Shown piece by piece: positions 36,831 through 44,144 of a stretch of DNA of 64,000 nt. The position numbers and the translations under genes are program-made. The stretch is from an uncultured Lachnospiraceae bacterium (GTDB lineage: Bacteria > Bacillota > Clostridia > Lachnospirales > Lachnospiraceae): assembly GCA_910584325.1 (NCBI GenBank), contig CAJTZH010000002.1, positions 39,092-103,091 of the forward strand, read 5' to 3'. The stretch's first letter is position 1; the number at the start of each line of letters is the position of its first letter. The notes below the pieces were generated by a model. The model ran no database searches. It saw only the letters and a list, made by a program, of their open reading frames with translations, and had not been told where the DNA came from.

Positions 36831-37307
36831 ATGGAAAATAAAAGTTATATTGATATGATGATTGACAGTTTAAAAAAGAAAATTGTACTGTTGGAGAAGA
36901 TATCAGAATATAATGATATGCAGAAACAGGCTGTTGGCGCAGATGGATTTGATGTTGATGATTTTGACGGTCTTGTGGAAGAGAAGAATAAACTCATTCT
37001 GGAAATCAATAAATTAGATGACGGCTTTGAGACGATTTATCGCAGGATTAAAGAAGAATTACAGCAGAATAAGGCGGCTTATGCGAGTGAGATTCAGGTT
37101 ATGCAGGAGTGCATTGGCAGGATTGTGGGATTGACTTCTTCTATTGAAGCGGAAGAAAAACGCATTAAGGCAGAAGTTGAGAAACAGTTTTCCAAACTGA
37201 AACAGAATATCAAGGAGACAAGAAAGAATAGTGCGGCGGTAAGCAGTTACTATAAGTCCATGAGCAAAATCGATACAGAGCCTCAGTTTATGGACAGAAA
37301 GAAATAA
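36831..37307 (+). CDS. FliT/FlgN-like flagellar chaperone (putative)
   Basis: A 158-residue, highly charged helical protein with long predicted coiled coils (about 5-30 and 50-140) and no membrane segment. Size, helical character and position directly after fliS suggest a FliT-type export chaperone for FliD. The sequence carries no decisive motif. ATG 36831 follows AGGAGCAGCC, 8 nt after the fliS stop; a longer in-frame reading would overlap fliS without a ribosome site. Confidence 0.6.
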   Translation: MENKSYIDMMIDSLKKKIVLLEKISEYNDMQKQAVGADGFDVDDFDGLVEEKNKLILEINKLDDGFETIYRRIKEELQQNKAAYASEIQVMQECIGRIVGLTSSIEAEEKRIKAEVEKQFSKLKQNIKETRKNSAAVSSYYKSMSKIDTEPQFMDRKK

Positions 37308-37348
37308 ATTCTGTCATTTGATATTTTAAAAAAATTATAAATCGGGGT

Positions 37349-37374
37349 TAAGTATTTTACAAAGGCTCCGATAT
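37349..37374 (+). promoter_or_regulatory. Sigma-28-type promoter of the first flagellin gene
   Basis: TAAGTATT (37349-37356), 10 nt, TCCGATAT (37367-37374). The -10 box and the following 18 nt are identical to the second flagellin promoter region. Confidence 0.8.
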
Positions 37375-37444
37375 ATAATACAAGTAAGTGATTAAACATT
37401 ACTTAGCAACGGGGAAGTTACTTTCCCAAAACAAAAATCAACGC

Positions 37445-37460
37445 GCTACAAGGATGTAGC
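37445..37460 (+). promoter_or_regulatory. CsrA-binding hairpin in the flagellin A leader
   Basis: GCTACAAGGATGTAGC folds as a perfect 6-bp stem with an AGGA loop. Its core UACAAGGAUGU matches the SELEX CsrA consensus RUACARGGAUGU at every position except the first. It lies 10 nt upstream of the AAGGAGG ribosome site (37471-37477), which supplies a second GGA. This matches the two-site layout of the B. subtilis hag leader. Confidence 0.75.
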
Positions 37461-37485
37461 CGAATTGTTCAAGGAGGACAAAATT

Positions 37486-38298
37486 ATGGTAGTACAACAC
37501 AATTTAACAGCGATGAACGCTAACAGACAGTTAGGCGGAGTGCAGAACGCACAGTCAAAGTCCACAGAGAAGTTATCATCAGGTTACAGAATCAACAGAG
37601 CTGGTGATGATGCAGCGGGTCTTACGATTTCTGAGAAGATGAGAAGCACAATCAGAGGTCTTAACAAGGCTTCAACAAATGCACAGGATGGTATTTCCTT
37701 AGTGCAGGTAGCAGAAGGCGCTCTTAACGAGACACATTCTATCTTACAGAGAATGAACGAGTTAGCTACACAGGCAGCTAACGACACCAATACTTCTACA
37801 GATAGAGACGCTATCCAGAAGGAAATTGACCAGCTGACATCAGAAATCGACAGAATCCGTTCAACAACCCAGTTCAACACGATGAACCTGTTAGATGGTT
37901 CCTTCACAGGAAAGAACCTTCAGGTTGGTTCTTTGTCAGGTCAGTCAATCAGCATTTCAATCACAAACATGAATGCTTCAACACTTGGCGTAAGCGGACT
38001 TAAGGTTAGCTCATTCTCAGCAGCAGGTGCAGCGATGGCGTCTATTCAGGCAGCTATCAATTCAGTATCTGTAATGAGATCAACACTTGGTGCTCTTCAG
38101 AACAGACTTGAGCATACAATCAACAACTTGGATACAACAAGCGAGAATACTCAGGCAGCTGAATCTCGTATCCGTGACGTTGATATGGCTAAGGAAATGG
38201 TTGAGTACAGCAAGAACAACATTCTTGCACAGGCAGGTCAGTCAATGCTTGCTCAGGCTAACCAGTCAACACAGGGTGTGCTTTCAATCTTAGGCTAA
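37486..38298 (+). CDS. Flagellin (copy 1)
   Basis: A 270-residue flagellin, so mainly D0/D1 coiled domains with a short exposed centre. The N terminus has HNLTAMNANRQLG, SSGYRINRAGDDAAGLTISE and QDGISLVQVAEGALNETHSI. The C terminus has SRIRDVDMAKEMVEY and ILAQAGQSMLAQANQS. ATG 37486 follows AAGGAGG. It has its own sigma-28 promoter, a CsrA hairpin and a terminator, so it is a single-gene unit. About 258 of 270 residues equal copy 2; most differences are in the first 25 residues. It is the probable glycan acceptor for enzymes downstream. Confidence 0.97.
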   Translation: MVVQHNLTAMNANRQLGGVQNAQSKSTEKLSSGYRINRAGDDAAGLTISEKMRSTIRGLNKASTNAQDGISLVQVAEGALNETHSILQRMNELATQAANDTNTSTDRDAIQKEIDQLTSEIDRIRSTTQFNTMNLLDGSFTGKNLQVGSLSGQSISISITNMNASTLGVSGLKVSSFSAAGAAMASIQAAINSVSVMRSTLGALQNRLEHTINNLDTTSENTQAAESRIRDVDMAKEMVEYSKNNILAQAGQSMLAQANQSTQGVLSILG

Positions 38299-38330
38299 TT
38301 ATTAGGCAAACGTTAATACTATCAGGAAAG

Positions 38331-38355
38331 GGACCGGATTATCCGGTCCTTTTTT
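38331..38355 (+). terminator. Rho-independent terminator after flagellin copy 1
   Basis: GGACCGGAT (38331-38339) pairs with ATCCGGTCC (38341-38349), followed by TTTTTTC. Confidence 0.9.
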
Positions 38356-38389
38356 CTTACTTGTTTAGGAATTTTAATAAAAAAGGGTA

Positions 38390-38416
38390 TAAAGTATTTA
38401 AAAATGCTTCCGATAT
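38390..38416 (+). promoter_or_regulatory. Sigma-28-type promoter of the second flagellin gene
   Basis: TAAAGTAT (38390-38397), 11 nt, TCCGATAT (38409-38416). It is the best overall sigma-28 match in the window. Confidence 0.85.
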
Positions 38417-38465
38417 ATAATACAAGTAAGTGATACATAATAAATCACAGAATAAAAAAACAAAT

Positions 38466-38477
38466 CATAAGGATATG
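38466..38477 (+). promoter_or_regulatory. Possible CsrA-binding hairpin in the flagellin B leader
   Basis: CATAAGGATATG forms a 4-bp stem with an AGGA loop upstream of AAGGAGG (38488-38494). It is the positional counterpart of the copy 1 hairpin but lacks the ACA part of the CsrA consensus, so binding may be weaker. Confidence 0.45.
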
Positions 38478-38502
38478 AAAGAGTATCAAGGAGGAAAAGG
38501 AT

Positions 38503-39315
38503 ATGGTTATTCAGCACAATATGACAGCAGCAAATGCTAACAGAAATTTAGGAACAGTAACAAGCGCACAGTCAAAGTCTACGGAGAAGTTATCTTCCGG
38601 TTATAGAATCAATAGAGCGGCAGACGATGCGGCAGGACTTTCCATTTCCGAGAAGATGAGAAGCACGATCAGAGGTCTTAATAAGGCTTCAACAAATGCA
38701 CAGGATGGTATTTCCTTAGTACAGGTAGCAGAAGGTGCCCTTAATGAGACGCATTCTATCTTACAGAGAATGAACGAGTTAGCAACACAGGCAGCTAACG
38801 ACACGAATACATCTACAGACAGGAATGCTATCCAGAAGGAAATCGATCAGCTGACATCAGAAATCGACAGAATCCGTTCAACAACCCAGTTCAACACAAT
38901 GAATCTGTTGGATGGTTCATTTACAGGAAAGAACCTTCAGGTTGGTTCACTGTCAGGTCAGTCAATCAGCATTTCAATTACAAATATGAATGCTTCAACA
39001 CTTGGTGTAAGCGGACTTAAGGTTAGCTCATTCTCAGCAGCAGGTGCAGCAATGGCATCCATCCAGGCAGCTATTAATTCAGTATCTGTAATGAGATCAA
39101 CACTTGGTGCTCTTCAGAACAGACTTGAGCATACAATCAACAACTTGGATACAACAAGTGAGAATACTCAGGCAGCTGAATCTCGTATCCGTGACGTTGA
39201 TATGGCAGAAGAGATGGTTGAGTACAGCAAGAACAATATCCTTGCACAGGCAGGACAGTCAATGCTTGCTCAGGCTAATCAGTCAACACAGGGTGTGCTT
39301 TCACTCTTAGGCTAA
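38503..39315 (+). CDS. Flagellin (copy 2)
   Basis: A 270-residue flagellin nearly identical to copy 1. It differs at about twelve residues, including seven in the N-terminal 25 (HNMTAANANRNLGTVTSAQS versus the copy 1 sequence) and Glu for Lys in RDVDMAEEMVEY. AAGGAGG precedes the ATG. Own promoter, leader hairpin and terminator are present. The two copies may be used together or at different levels, since their leaders differ. Confidence 0.97.
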   Translation: MVIQHNMTAANANRNLGTVTSAQSKSTEKLSSGYRINRAADDAAGLSISEKMRSTIRGLNKASTNAQDGISLVQVAEGALNETHSILQRMNELATQAANDTNTSTDRNAIQKEIDQLTSEIDRIRSTTQFNTMNLLDGSFTGKNLQVGSLSGQSISISITNMNASTLGVSGLKVSSFSAAGAAMASIQAAINSVSVMRSTLGALQNRLEHTINNLDTTSENTQAAESRIRDVDMAEEMVEYSKNNILAQAGQSMLAQANQSTQGVLSLLG

Positions 39316-39339
39316 TCAGTAATATAATATCAAAAATTA

Positions 39340-39373
39340 AGCGTAGCAGTTTATGGCTGCTACGCTATTTTTA
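39340..39373 (+). terminator. Rho-independent terminator after flagellin copy 2
   Basis: AGCGTAGCAG (39340-39349) pairs perfectly with CTGCTACGCT (39357-39366), then ATTTTTAT. Confidence 0.9.
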
Positions 39374-39381
39374 TCTAATAG

Positions 39382-39400
39382 GAAATTGCTTTGCAATTTC
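39382..39400 (+). repeat. Tight hairpin between the flagellin terminator and the glycosyltransferase
   Basis: GAAATTGC and GCAATTTC form a perfect 8-bp stem with a 3-nt loop, followed by TATATTTTATTT and then the ribosome site GAGGTG (39413-39418). It may be a second terminator or a leader hairpin affecting the next gene. Confidence 0.5.
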
Positions 39401-39424
39401 TATATTTTATTTGAGGTGAAAAGA

Positions 39425-40366
39425 TTGAAGAAAGTTTCTGTGGTGGTGCCGGTATATAATGCAGAGCAGTATATTGACCAATGTATGAAATGTTTGCTGG
39501 GGCAGACATTACAAGACATAGAAATTATTGCGGTTAATGACAAGTCTACAGATGAGAGTGGGAATATACTTGAAAAGTGGATGAAAAAATATCCGGATAT
39601 CATAAAAGTGATTCATTCCAATGTAAACAGAGGACCGGGAGGGGCGAGAAATCTTGGGATAGCTTTAGCTTCCGGAGAATATATCGGATTTATGGATTGT
39701 GATGATCTTATTGACAGGACAATGTATGAGAAACTTTTATCTAAAGCCGAATCAGATGACTGTGATATTGTAGATTGTGGATATTATGAGGAATTATCAG
39801 ATACAAAAGTCTTGTCATATACAGATGATGTAATCGGTGAATTAAATCCGGACAAGAAAAATATGATAATAGCCGAAGTGGGATATGCAGTAACGAAGAT
39901 ATTCAAATCGCAAATTCTCCAGAGAGAAGATATGAGAATAAGAGAAGGGGTTATATATGAGGATTTGGACTTTTTGATACATGCAACATTACTTGCCAAA
40001 AGAGTTGGAAATGTTAAGGAAATACTATATATATACAAAAATAATCAACAATCGGTTTCTAAAAAGCATAATGAACAGAAAAAATTTGAGGATATGATTA
40101 GTGCATTTGAGGCAATACAGGAGCTTGATACAGAGGGTGTCAGAATGGGAATGCAATATGCGAAACTTACCTGTATTGCCTGCGCCATTGGTATTTGTTT
40201 GTTAAATCAAGACAATTCAGAATTTAAACTGATGGAGAATCTGAAGGAAGTACGGCGGATATCAGCCAAAACCATGGAAAATCGGCAGGATAATGAGTTT
40301 GTAATTTCAAAAATGACAAATGAGAATAAGAATATTCTTGATTGGTTCACGAGTTTAAAAATATAA
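39425..40366 (+). CDS. Family 2 glycosyltransferase
   Basis: A 313-residue GT-A enzyme that should add a sugar from a nucleotide donor in the cytoplasm. VSVVVPVYNAEQYIDQC opens the nucleotide-binding fold, and DCDD (91-94) is the metal-binding DXD. The C-terminal half is helical and lacks membrane segments. The start is TTG 39425, 6 nt after GAGGTG; a longer frame runs back through the flagellin terminator. It is the first gene of the island beside flagellin and so a candidate flagellin glycosyltransferase. It is a paralogue of the inverted gene 41446-42414. Confidence 0.88.
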   Translation: MKKVSVVVPVYNAEQYIDQCMKCLLGQTLQDIEIIAVNDKSTDESGNILEKWMKKYPDIIKVIHSNVNRGPGGARNLGIALASGEYIGFMDCDDLIDRTMYEKLLSKAESDDCDIVDCGYYEELSDTKVLSYTDDVIGELNPDKKNMIIAEVGYAVTKIFKSQILQREDMRIREGVIYEDLDFLIHATLLAKRVGNVKEILYIYKNNQQSVSKKHNEQKKFEDMISAFEAIQELDTEGVRMGMQYAKLTCIACAIGICLLNQDNSEFKLMENLKEVRRISAKTMENRQDNEFVISKMTNENKNILDWFTSLKI

Positions 40367-40379
40367 CGGAGGTTGGATT

Positions 40380-41429
40380 TTGAGTATTTCAGTTTGTGTT
40401 ATTACCAAAGATGAATCAACAAAGCTTAAACGATGTATGGAATCACTGAAGGGTTATGGGTTTGAAATCGTTGTGGTAGATACGGGGTCAAAAGATGATA
40501 CGGATAAAGTGATTGAACAATATGCAGATAAAATCGGAAAATTTCAATGGTGCGATGATTTTTCAAAAGCCAGAAACTATTCCATTAGTCTTGCGTCAAA
40601 TGATATCATACTTGTACTTGACAGTGACGAATGGATTGAATCGTGTGATATAAAAGCTGTCGAGGAGCTAATAAATAAAAATCCGAAAATTGTTGGAAGA
40701 ATAGAGCGGATTAATGATATTGTATCAACACAGACGCATGAAATAGGTCATGAAAGGATTAGCAGAATATTTGACAGAAGATATTATGAATATAAGGGAA
40801 GGATTCATGAGCAGGTTTCGAGTAAGCAATTGGGTGAATTAATATACGAGGATGTTACGGTTGTAATCGGTCACAGCGGTTATAACGGAACGGATGAAGA
40901 TAAAAGGAGGAAAGCGGGGAGAAATATAAAACTTCTTTTGCTGGATTTGCAGGAACATGGAGACGACCCGTATATTCTTTATCAGCTTGGTAAGGGATAT
41001 TATATGCAAAAAGAGTATGCTTTGGCGGCAAAATATTTTGAGCAGGGTTTTGCTTTTGATCTGGAACCTAAGCTCGAATATGTTCAGGATATGGTAGAGA
41101 CATATGGATATACGCTTTTAAATTTAAAGCGCTATAAAGAGATGCTTTTTTTAAAAGAAATATACCATGAATTTGCGTTATCAGCCGATTATGTTTTTTT
41201 AACAGGTCTCGCATATATGTACAATGAAATGTACAATAAAGCAATATCAGAATTTGAAAAAGCCACAAATTATAAAATAAGCAAAATTGAAGGATGTAAT
41301 AGTTTTAAGGCATTCTACAATGCAGGCGTTATTTGCGAATGTCTTGGCAAAAGAGATCAAGCCCGCGAGTACTATAAGAAATGCGGAAACTATGAACCTG
41401 CAATGAAAGGTTTGAGCAGATTGAAGTAA
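40380..41429 (+). CDS. Glycosyltransferase family 2 protein with C-terminal TPR-like helices
   Basis: A 349-residue enzyme. The GT-A domain (about 1-215) starts SVCVITKDESTKLKRCMESL and has DSDE at 81-84. From about residue 205 helical repeats of TPR type follow (DPYILYQLGKGYYMQKEYAL; FYNAGVICECLGKRDQARE). This architecture is found in protein glycosyltransferases such as the SunS family, so direct attachment of sugar to flagellin is plausible. The start is TTG 40380 behind CGGAGG, 13 nt after the preceding glycosyltransferase. Confidence 0.85.
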   Translation: MSISVCVITKDESTKLKRCMESLKGYGFEIVVVDTGSKDDTDKVIEQYADKIGKFQWCDDFSKARNYSISLASNDIILVLDSDEWIESCDIKAVEELINKNPKIVGRIERINDIVSTQTHEIGHERISRIFDRRYYEYKGRIHEQVSSKQLGELIYEDVTVVIGHSGYNGTDEDKRRKAGRNIKLLLLDLQEHGDDPYILYQLGKGYYMQKEYALAAKYFEQGFAFDLEPKLEYVQDMVETYGYTLLNLKRYKEMLFLKEIYHEFALSADYVFLTGLAYMYNEMYNKAISEFEKATNYKISKIEGCNSFKAFYNAGVICECLGKRDQAREYYKKCGNYEPAMKGLSRLK

Positions 41430-41439
41430 TGTACGCGGA

Positions 41440-41468
41440 CCAAACTTATATGCCGGATATAAGTTTGG
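41440..41468. terminator. Perfect 12-bp palindrome between converging genes
   Basis: CCAAACTTATAT (41440-41451) and ATATAAGTTTGG (41457-41468) with a 5-nt loop. It covers the last codons of the leftward gene and lies 10 nt after the rightward one. There is no clear T-tract on either strand, so it is terminator-like rather than canonical. Confidence 0.5.
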
Positions 41469-42414
41469 GGAGATTCTGAATAAGAGCAATATCATTTTTG
41501 CTAATTTTATTTTTGATGTATTTGTTGTCTTTTATCGGCAGCTTTATCAGAGTCTGCGCATAGGTGTTTATCTGGTTAAGATATTGTTTTCTCACCGGTA
41601 ATAGCTTGCTTGTGTTGTGGTTTAGAAGAACATTCGCAGTCAGTACGCACAAATTATAAATGGAGTATTCAACGGCATACTGAATACCGGCATAATTTGG
41701 AAGAGGACTTAATGTGTTATATATGGCTTTTATGGCAGCCGTAGCATTATTAAAATACGAGCCGGCATCTATACATTTAGAAATAGAGTTTAAATTCTTT
41801 TTGTAGCAATAAAGAATTTCTTTCACATTTGCGATATTGTGGGCAGTTGCAAAAAGCAGCATAAGAGTTTCGCAGTCTTCTAAGATGCAATGTTCTCTGA
41901 ATTGCAGGTTTACGGAGTCCAAGAAGGATTTTTTAAATATTTTTGACCAGAAATAACCGCCGCTGGCAATGAGTTCACTTCTCTTATAATCGTTTAGTTC
42001 GCCTGCCAGTTCATCCGAAGTATGCACGATGGCATTGTCTAATTCCTCATTATAATATCCGCAGTCGACAATGTCATAATTTCCTTCAACTGCCTTTTTG
42101 TAAAGTTTCTCAAACATATCTGTTGTAATGATATCGTCACTATCCATAAAACCGATATACTCACCGGAGGCATAAGGAAGTCCGATATTTCTTGCACCGC
42201 CGGCGCCGTGATTGACATCAGAGTTGACAAGAATAACCTTATCGGAAAATTGAGCCTCGCAATCCATCAGGATATTAAGAGAATTGTCTTTGGAACAATC
42301 GTTTACCAGAATAATTTCTATGTCGTCAAGAGTCTGATTGACAAGATTGCCAAGACTCTGAATAAGTGTTTTTTCAGCGTTATAAACCGGAACAATTACA
42401 GAAACTTTTGCCAT
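41446..42414 (-). CDS. Family 2 glycosyltransferase (leftward)
   Basis: A 322-residue GT-A enzyme, clearly a paralogue of 39425-40366. Both have VPVYNAE near residue 8, GGARN near 72-76, ASGEYIGFMD and DXDD at 91-94, and DIVDCGYY. It is the only leftward gene in the island. The start is supported by AAGGAG 11 nt upstream on the minus strand. Its upstream region contains a minus-strand extended -10 (42485-42493), a 10-bp inverted repeat at the predicted transcript start, and beyond that a segment that could be an invertible promoter. Confidence 0.88.
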   Translation of the reverse strand: MAKVSVIVPVYNAEKTLIQSLGNLVNQTLDDIEIILVNDCSKDNSLNILMDCEAQFSDKVILVNSDVNHGAGGARNIGLPYASGEYIGFMDSDDIITTDMFEKLYKKAVEGNYDIVDCGYYNEELDNAIVHTSDELAGELNDYKRSELIASGGYFWSKIFKKSFLDSVNLQFREHCILEDCETLMLLFATAHNIANVKEILYCYKKNLNSISKCIDAGSYFNNATAAIKAIYNTLSPLPNYAGIQYAVEYSIYNLCVLTANVLLNHNTSKLLPVRKQYLNQINTYAQTLIKLPIKDNKYIKNKISKNDIALIQNLPKLISGI

Positions 42415-42452
42415 ATAACGTCGTTCTCCTTATAATTTATGTCATCAAAGTT

Positions 42453-42479
42453 GATAGAATATGAATACGCCATATTCTA
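42453..42479. repeat. 10-bp perfect inverted repeat at the 5' end of the leftward transcript
   Basis: ATAGAATATG (42453-42462) and CATATTCTAT (42470-42479) are separated by 7 nt. It lies immediately downstream of the minus-strand -10 box, so it could be an operator or a 5' hairpin in the glycosyltransferase mRNA. Confidence 0.55.
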
Positions 42480-42484
42480 TGGTT

Positions 42485-42493
42485 ATTATATCA
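42485..42493 (-). promoter_or_regulatory. Extended -10 promoter element for the leftward glycosyltransferase
   Basis: On the minus strand the sequence reads TGATATAAT, a perfect extended -10. No convincing -35 box is present. Confidence 0.45.
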
Positions 42494-42543
42494 TAATTAA
42501 TTGAATAAAGTTATATTTTTTTAATTGATTGGAAATTGAAGAG

Positions 42544-42655
42544 CAAATTCTCTATCTGATATTATGTTTTGCGGGCTATGTGCCGATATATAAATATATC
42601 GTATAAAACGACTCCTGTTTTAGGTATTGTCAGGCGGGAGCATATAGAGAATTTG
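42544..42655. repeat. Inverted repeat pair flanking a sigma-28 promoter; possible invertible switch
   Basis: CAAATTCTCTAT (42544-42555) and ATAGAGAATTTG (42644-42655) are perfect 12-bp inverted copies, extendable to 14 of 15 positions inward. They enclose 88 bp containing the sigma-28-type promoter at 42563-42589, between divergent genes. The left arm lies outside both predicted transcripts, so an RNA hairpin does not explain it. No recombinase gene is seen nearby. Confidence 0.6.
42563..42589 (+). promoter_or_regulatory. Sigma-28-type promoter of an unknown small gene
   Basis: TATGTTTT (42563-42570), 11 nt, GCCGATAT (42582-42589). The -10 box is a full match and the -35 box matches at 5 of 8. 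Confidence 0.65.
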
Positions 42656-42682
42656 TCATAATCAGTAAGGGAGATGAAAATA

Positions 42683-43042
42683 ATGGATGATTACAGACAG
42701 CAGCAGGTAGAGGCACTTCAGGTTGCACATGAGTATAGTGCAAAGTTAATTAACGGAATCGATAATGTGTTGACTGAACTTAAAGGCAACAGACTTCTTG
42801 ACACAGATGAGTATTTGAAAGAGATTGTGAACGGAATCAATTGGCTTATCGAGGTGACAAATAGAACGCTTGAGGTTATTAATGAGAATGAAGTTTTAAT
42901 TGATAAAGAGCGTGTTAACGATGCGATTAATGAGTTTGGCGCTGCGCTTGGAAAGAAAGACGACGAGCAGATTGCCGGTGCTTTGGAAACCGGTGTACTT
43001 AGTTTCTTGAAAGCATTTGAGGCAGCCACGGCCGGTTATTAA
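42683..43042 (+). CDS. Small helical protein of unknown function in the sigma-28 regulon
   Basis: Not recognised. A 119-residue soluble, acidic protein that looks almost entirely helical, with no cysteine, signal or membrane segment. Possible helices are at about 5-35, 40-75 and 85-112, ending AFEAATAGY. ATG 42683 is chosen because AGGGAG (42668-42673) lies 9 nt upstream. A sigma-28-type promoter and a strong terminator make it a single-gene flagellar-regulon unit. Size and helicity resemble flagellar export chaperones, so a chaperone or assembly role is possible, unproven. Confidence 0.75.
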   Translation: MDDYRQQQVEALQVAHEYSAKLINGIDNVLTELKGNRLLDTDEYLKEIVNGINWLIEVTNRTLEVINENEVLIDKERVNDAINEFGAALGKKDDEQIAGALETGVLSFLKAFEAATAGY

Positions 43043-43066
43043 AAATAAAATGATACAAATAGATAG

Positions 43067-43097
43067 ACCCAGGTATATATGATACTTGGGTTTTTCT
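43067..43097 (+). terminator. Rho-independent terminator after the small unknown gene
   Basis: ACCCAGGTAT (43067-43076) pairs with ATACTTGGGT (43082-43091) with one wobble, followed by TTTTTC. Confidence 0.88.
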
Positions 43098-43145
43098 TTT
43101 ATCGTGTGGACGTATCACAGCGGGACGGCTTGCGTTTGTCGGGTG

Positions 43146-43174
43146 TGGAAATATAATTTGCAATGTGATATAAT
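43146..43174 (+). promoter_or_regulatory. Promoter of the LicD/cytidylyltransferase operon
   Basis: TGGAAA (43146-43151), 17 nt, TATAAT (43169-43174) with an extended TG at 43166-43167. It probably drives the long glycosylation operon beginning at 43236. Confidence 0.6.
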
Positions 43175-43235
43175 AATCATAAAATACGAAACATTCGCGG
43201 CGCGGCAGGCGCAGAGTTTAATTGGGGATGGAACG

Positions 43236-44144
43236 ATGCTTGTATTCAATGAAGATTTTTTAAAAGAAGAGATAAGGTGCGGATTTACCGTTCCTGAGAT
43301 GATGAAGAGAGTATGGGCGGTTGAGATGGAGGTTCTTTCGGAAATCCACCGTATATGCAGAGATTACGGACTAACTTATTATGCCCATTGGGGAACTCTC
43401 TTGGGAGCCGTAAGGCATCAGGGATTTATTCCGTGGGACGATGACATTGATATTGCCATGAAGCGGAGAGATTATCAGATATTAATGAAGGTCCTTTCGG
43501 ATGAACTGCCGGAAGGGTATTATAACAGCAGTTCTTACGCGGACCCGACACATAGTCAGCCGGCTGCCTCTGTGATGAATACCAAATATGTCATATTAGA
43601 CGAAAAGCGGAGACAGAGATTTTATGGGTGTCCTTATATCTGCGGAATTGATATTGCGCCTCTTGATTTTGTGCCGAGAGATAAGGAACAGGCAGAGATT
43701 CACAGAAATTTATATACGGTTGTATACTCCGCGGCAAAAAATTATAATACATATACAAAAAGTGGCGAGATTGAAAGTTATTTACAACAGATAGAGTCTT
43801 TGTGCCAGACAAAAATAATAAGAGGCAATAACGAAGAGAATCAGTTGTGGTTATTGCTTGATAAAATAGCGGGGCTGTTCAATGAGGATGAATGTGATAA
43901 ATTAACATTTTTTCCTACGAATATATGTTACAGGCCGGAGTATTATCTGGACAAGGATTGGTTTTCCGATACGGTAATGATGCCGTTTGAACAGATGCAA
44001 GTACCGGTTCCTTGCGGATATGACGAGGTTTTAAAGACAACGTACGGCGATTATATGACGCCGTCTTATAATGGGGGAAGAGCCCACGAGTACCCGTATT
44101 ATAAAAAACAAGAAGAATACTTAAGGAGCCACGGATTATTATGA
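43236..44144 (+). CDS. LicD-family phosphotransferase (copy 1)
   Basis: A 302-residue LicD protein. The family transfers a phospho-alcohol (classically phosphocholine) from a CDP-activated donor onto a sugar. The catalytic block is GTLLGAVR (53-60) followed by IPWDDDIDI, with the metal-binding DDDID at 68-72. ATG 43236 fits the family start and follows GGGGATGG; an earlier frame start runs through the promoter. It overlaps the next gene by 4 nt (ATGA), so it is translationally coupled to the cytidylyltransferase fusion that may make its donor. Confidence 0.88.
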   Translation: MLVFNEDFLKEEIRCGFTVPEMMKRVWAVEMEVLSEIHRICRDYGLTYYAHWGTLLGAVRHQGFIPWDDDIDIAMKRRDYQILMKVLSDELPEGYYNSSSYADPTHSQPAASVMNTKYVILDEKRRQRFYGCPYICGIDIAPLDFVPRDKEQAEIHRNLYTVVYSAAKNYNTYTKSGEIESYLQQIESLCQTKIIRGNNEENQLWLLLDKIAGLFNEDECDKLTFFPTNICYRPEYYLDKDWFSDTVMMPFEQMQVPVPCGYDEVLKTTYGDYMTPSYNGGRAHEYPYYKKQEEYLRSHGLL

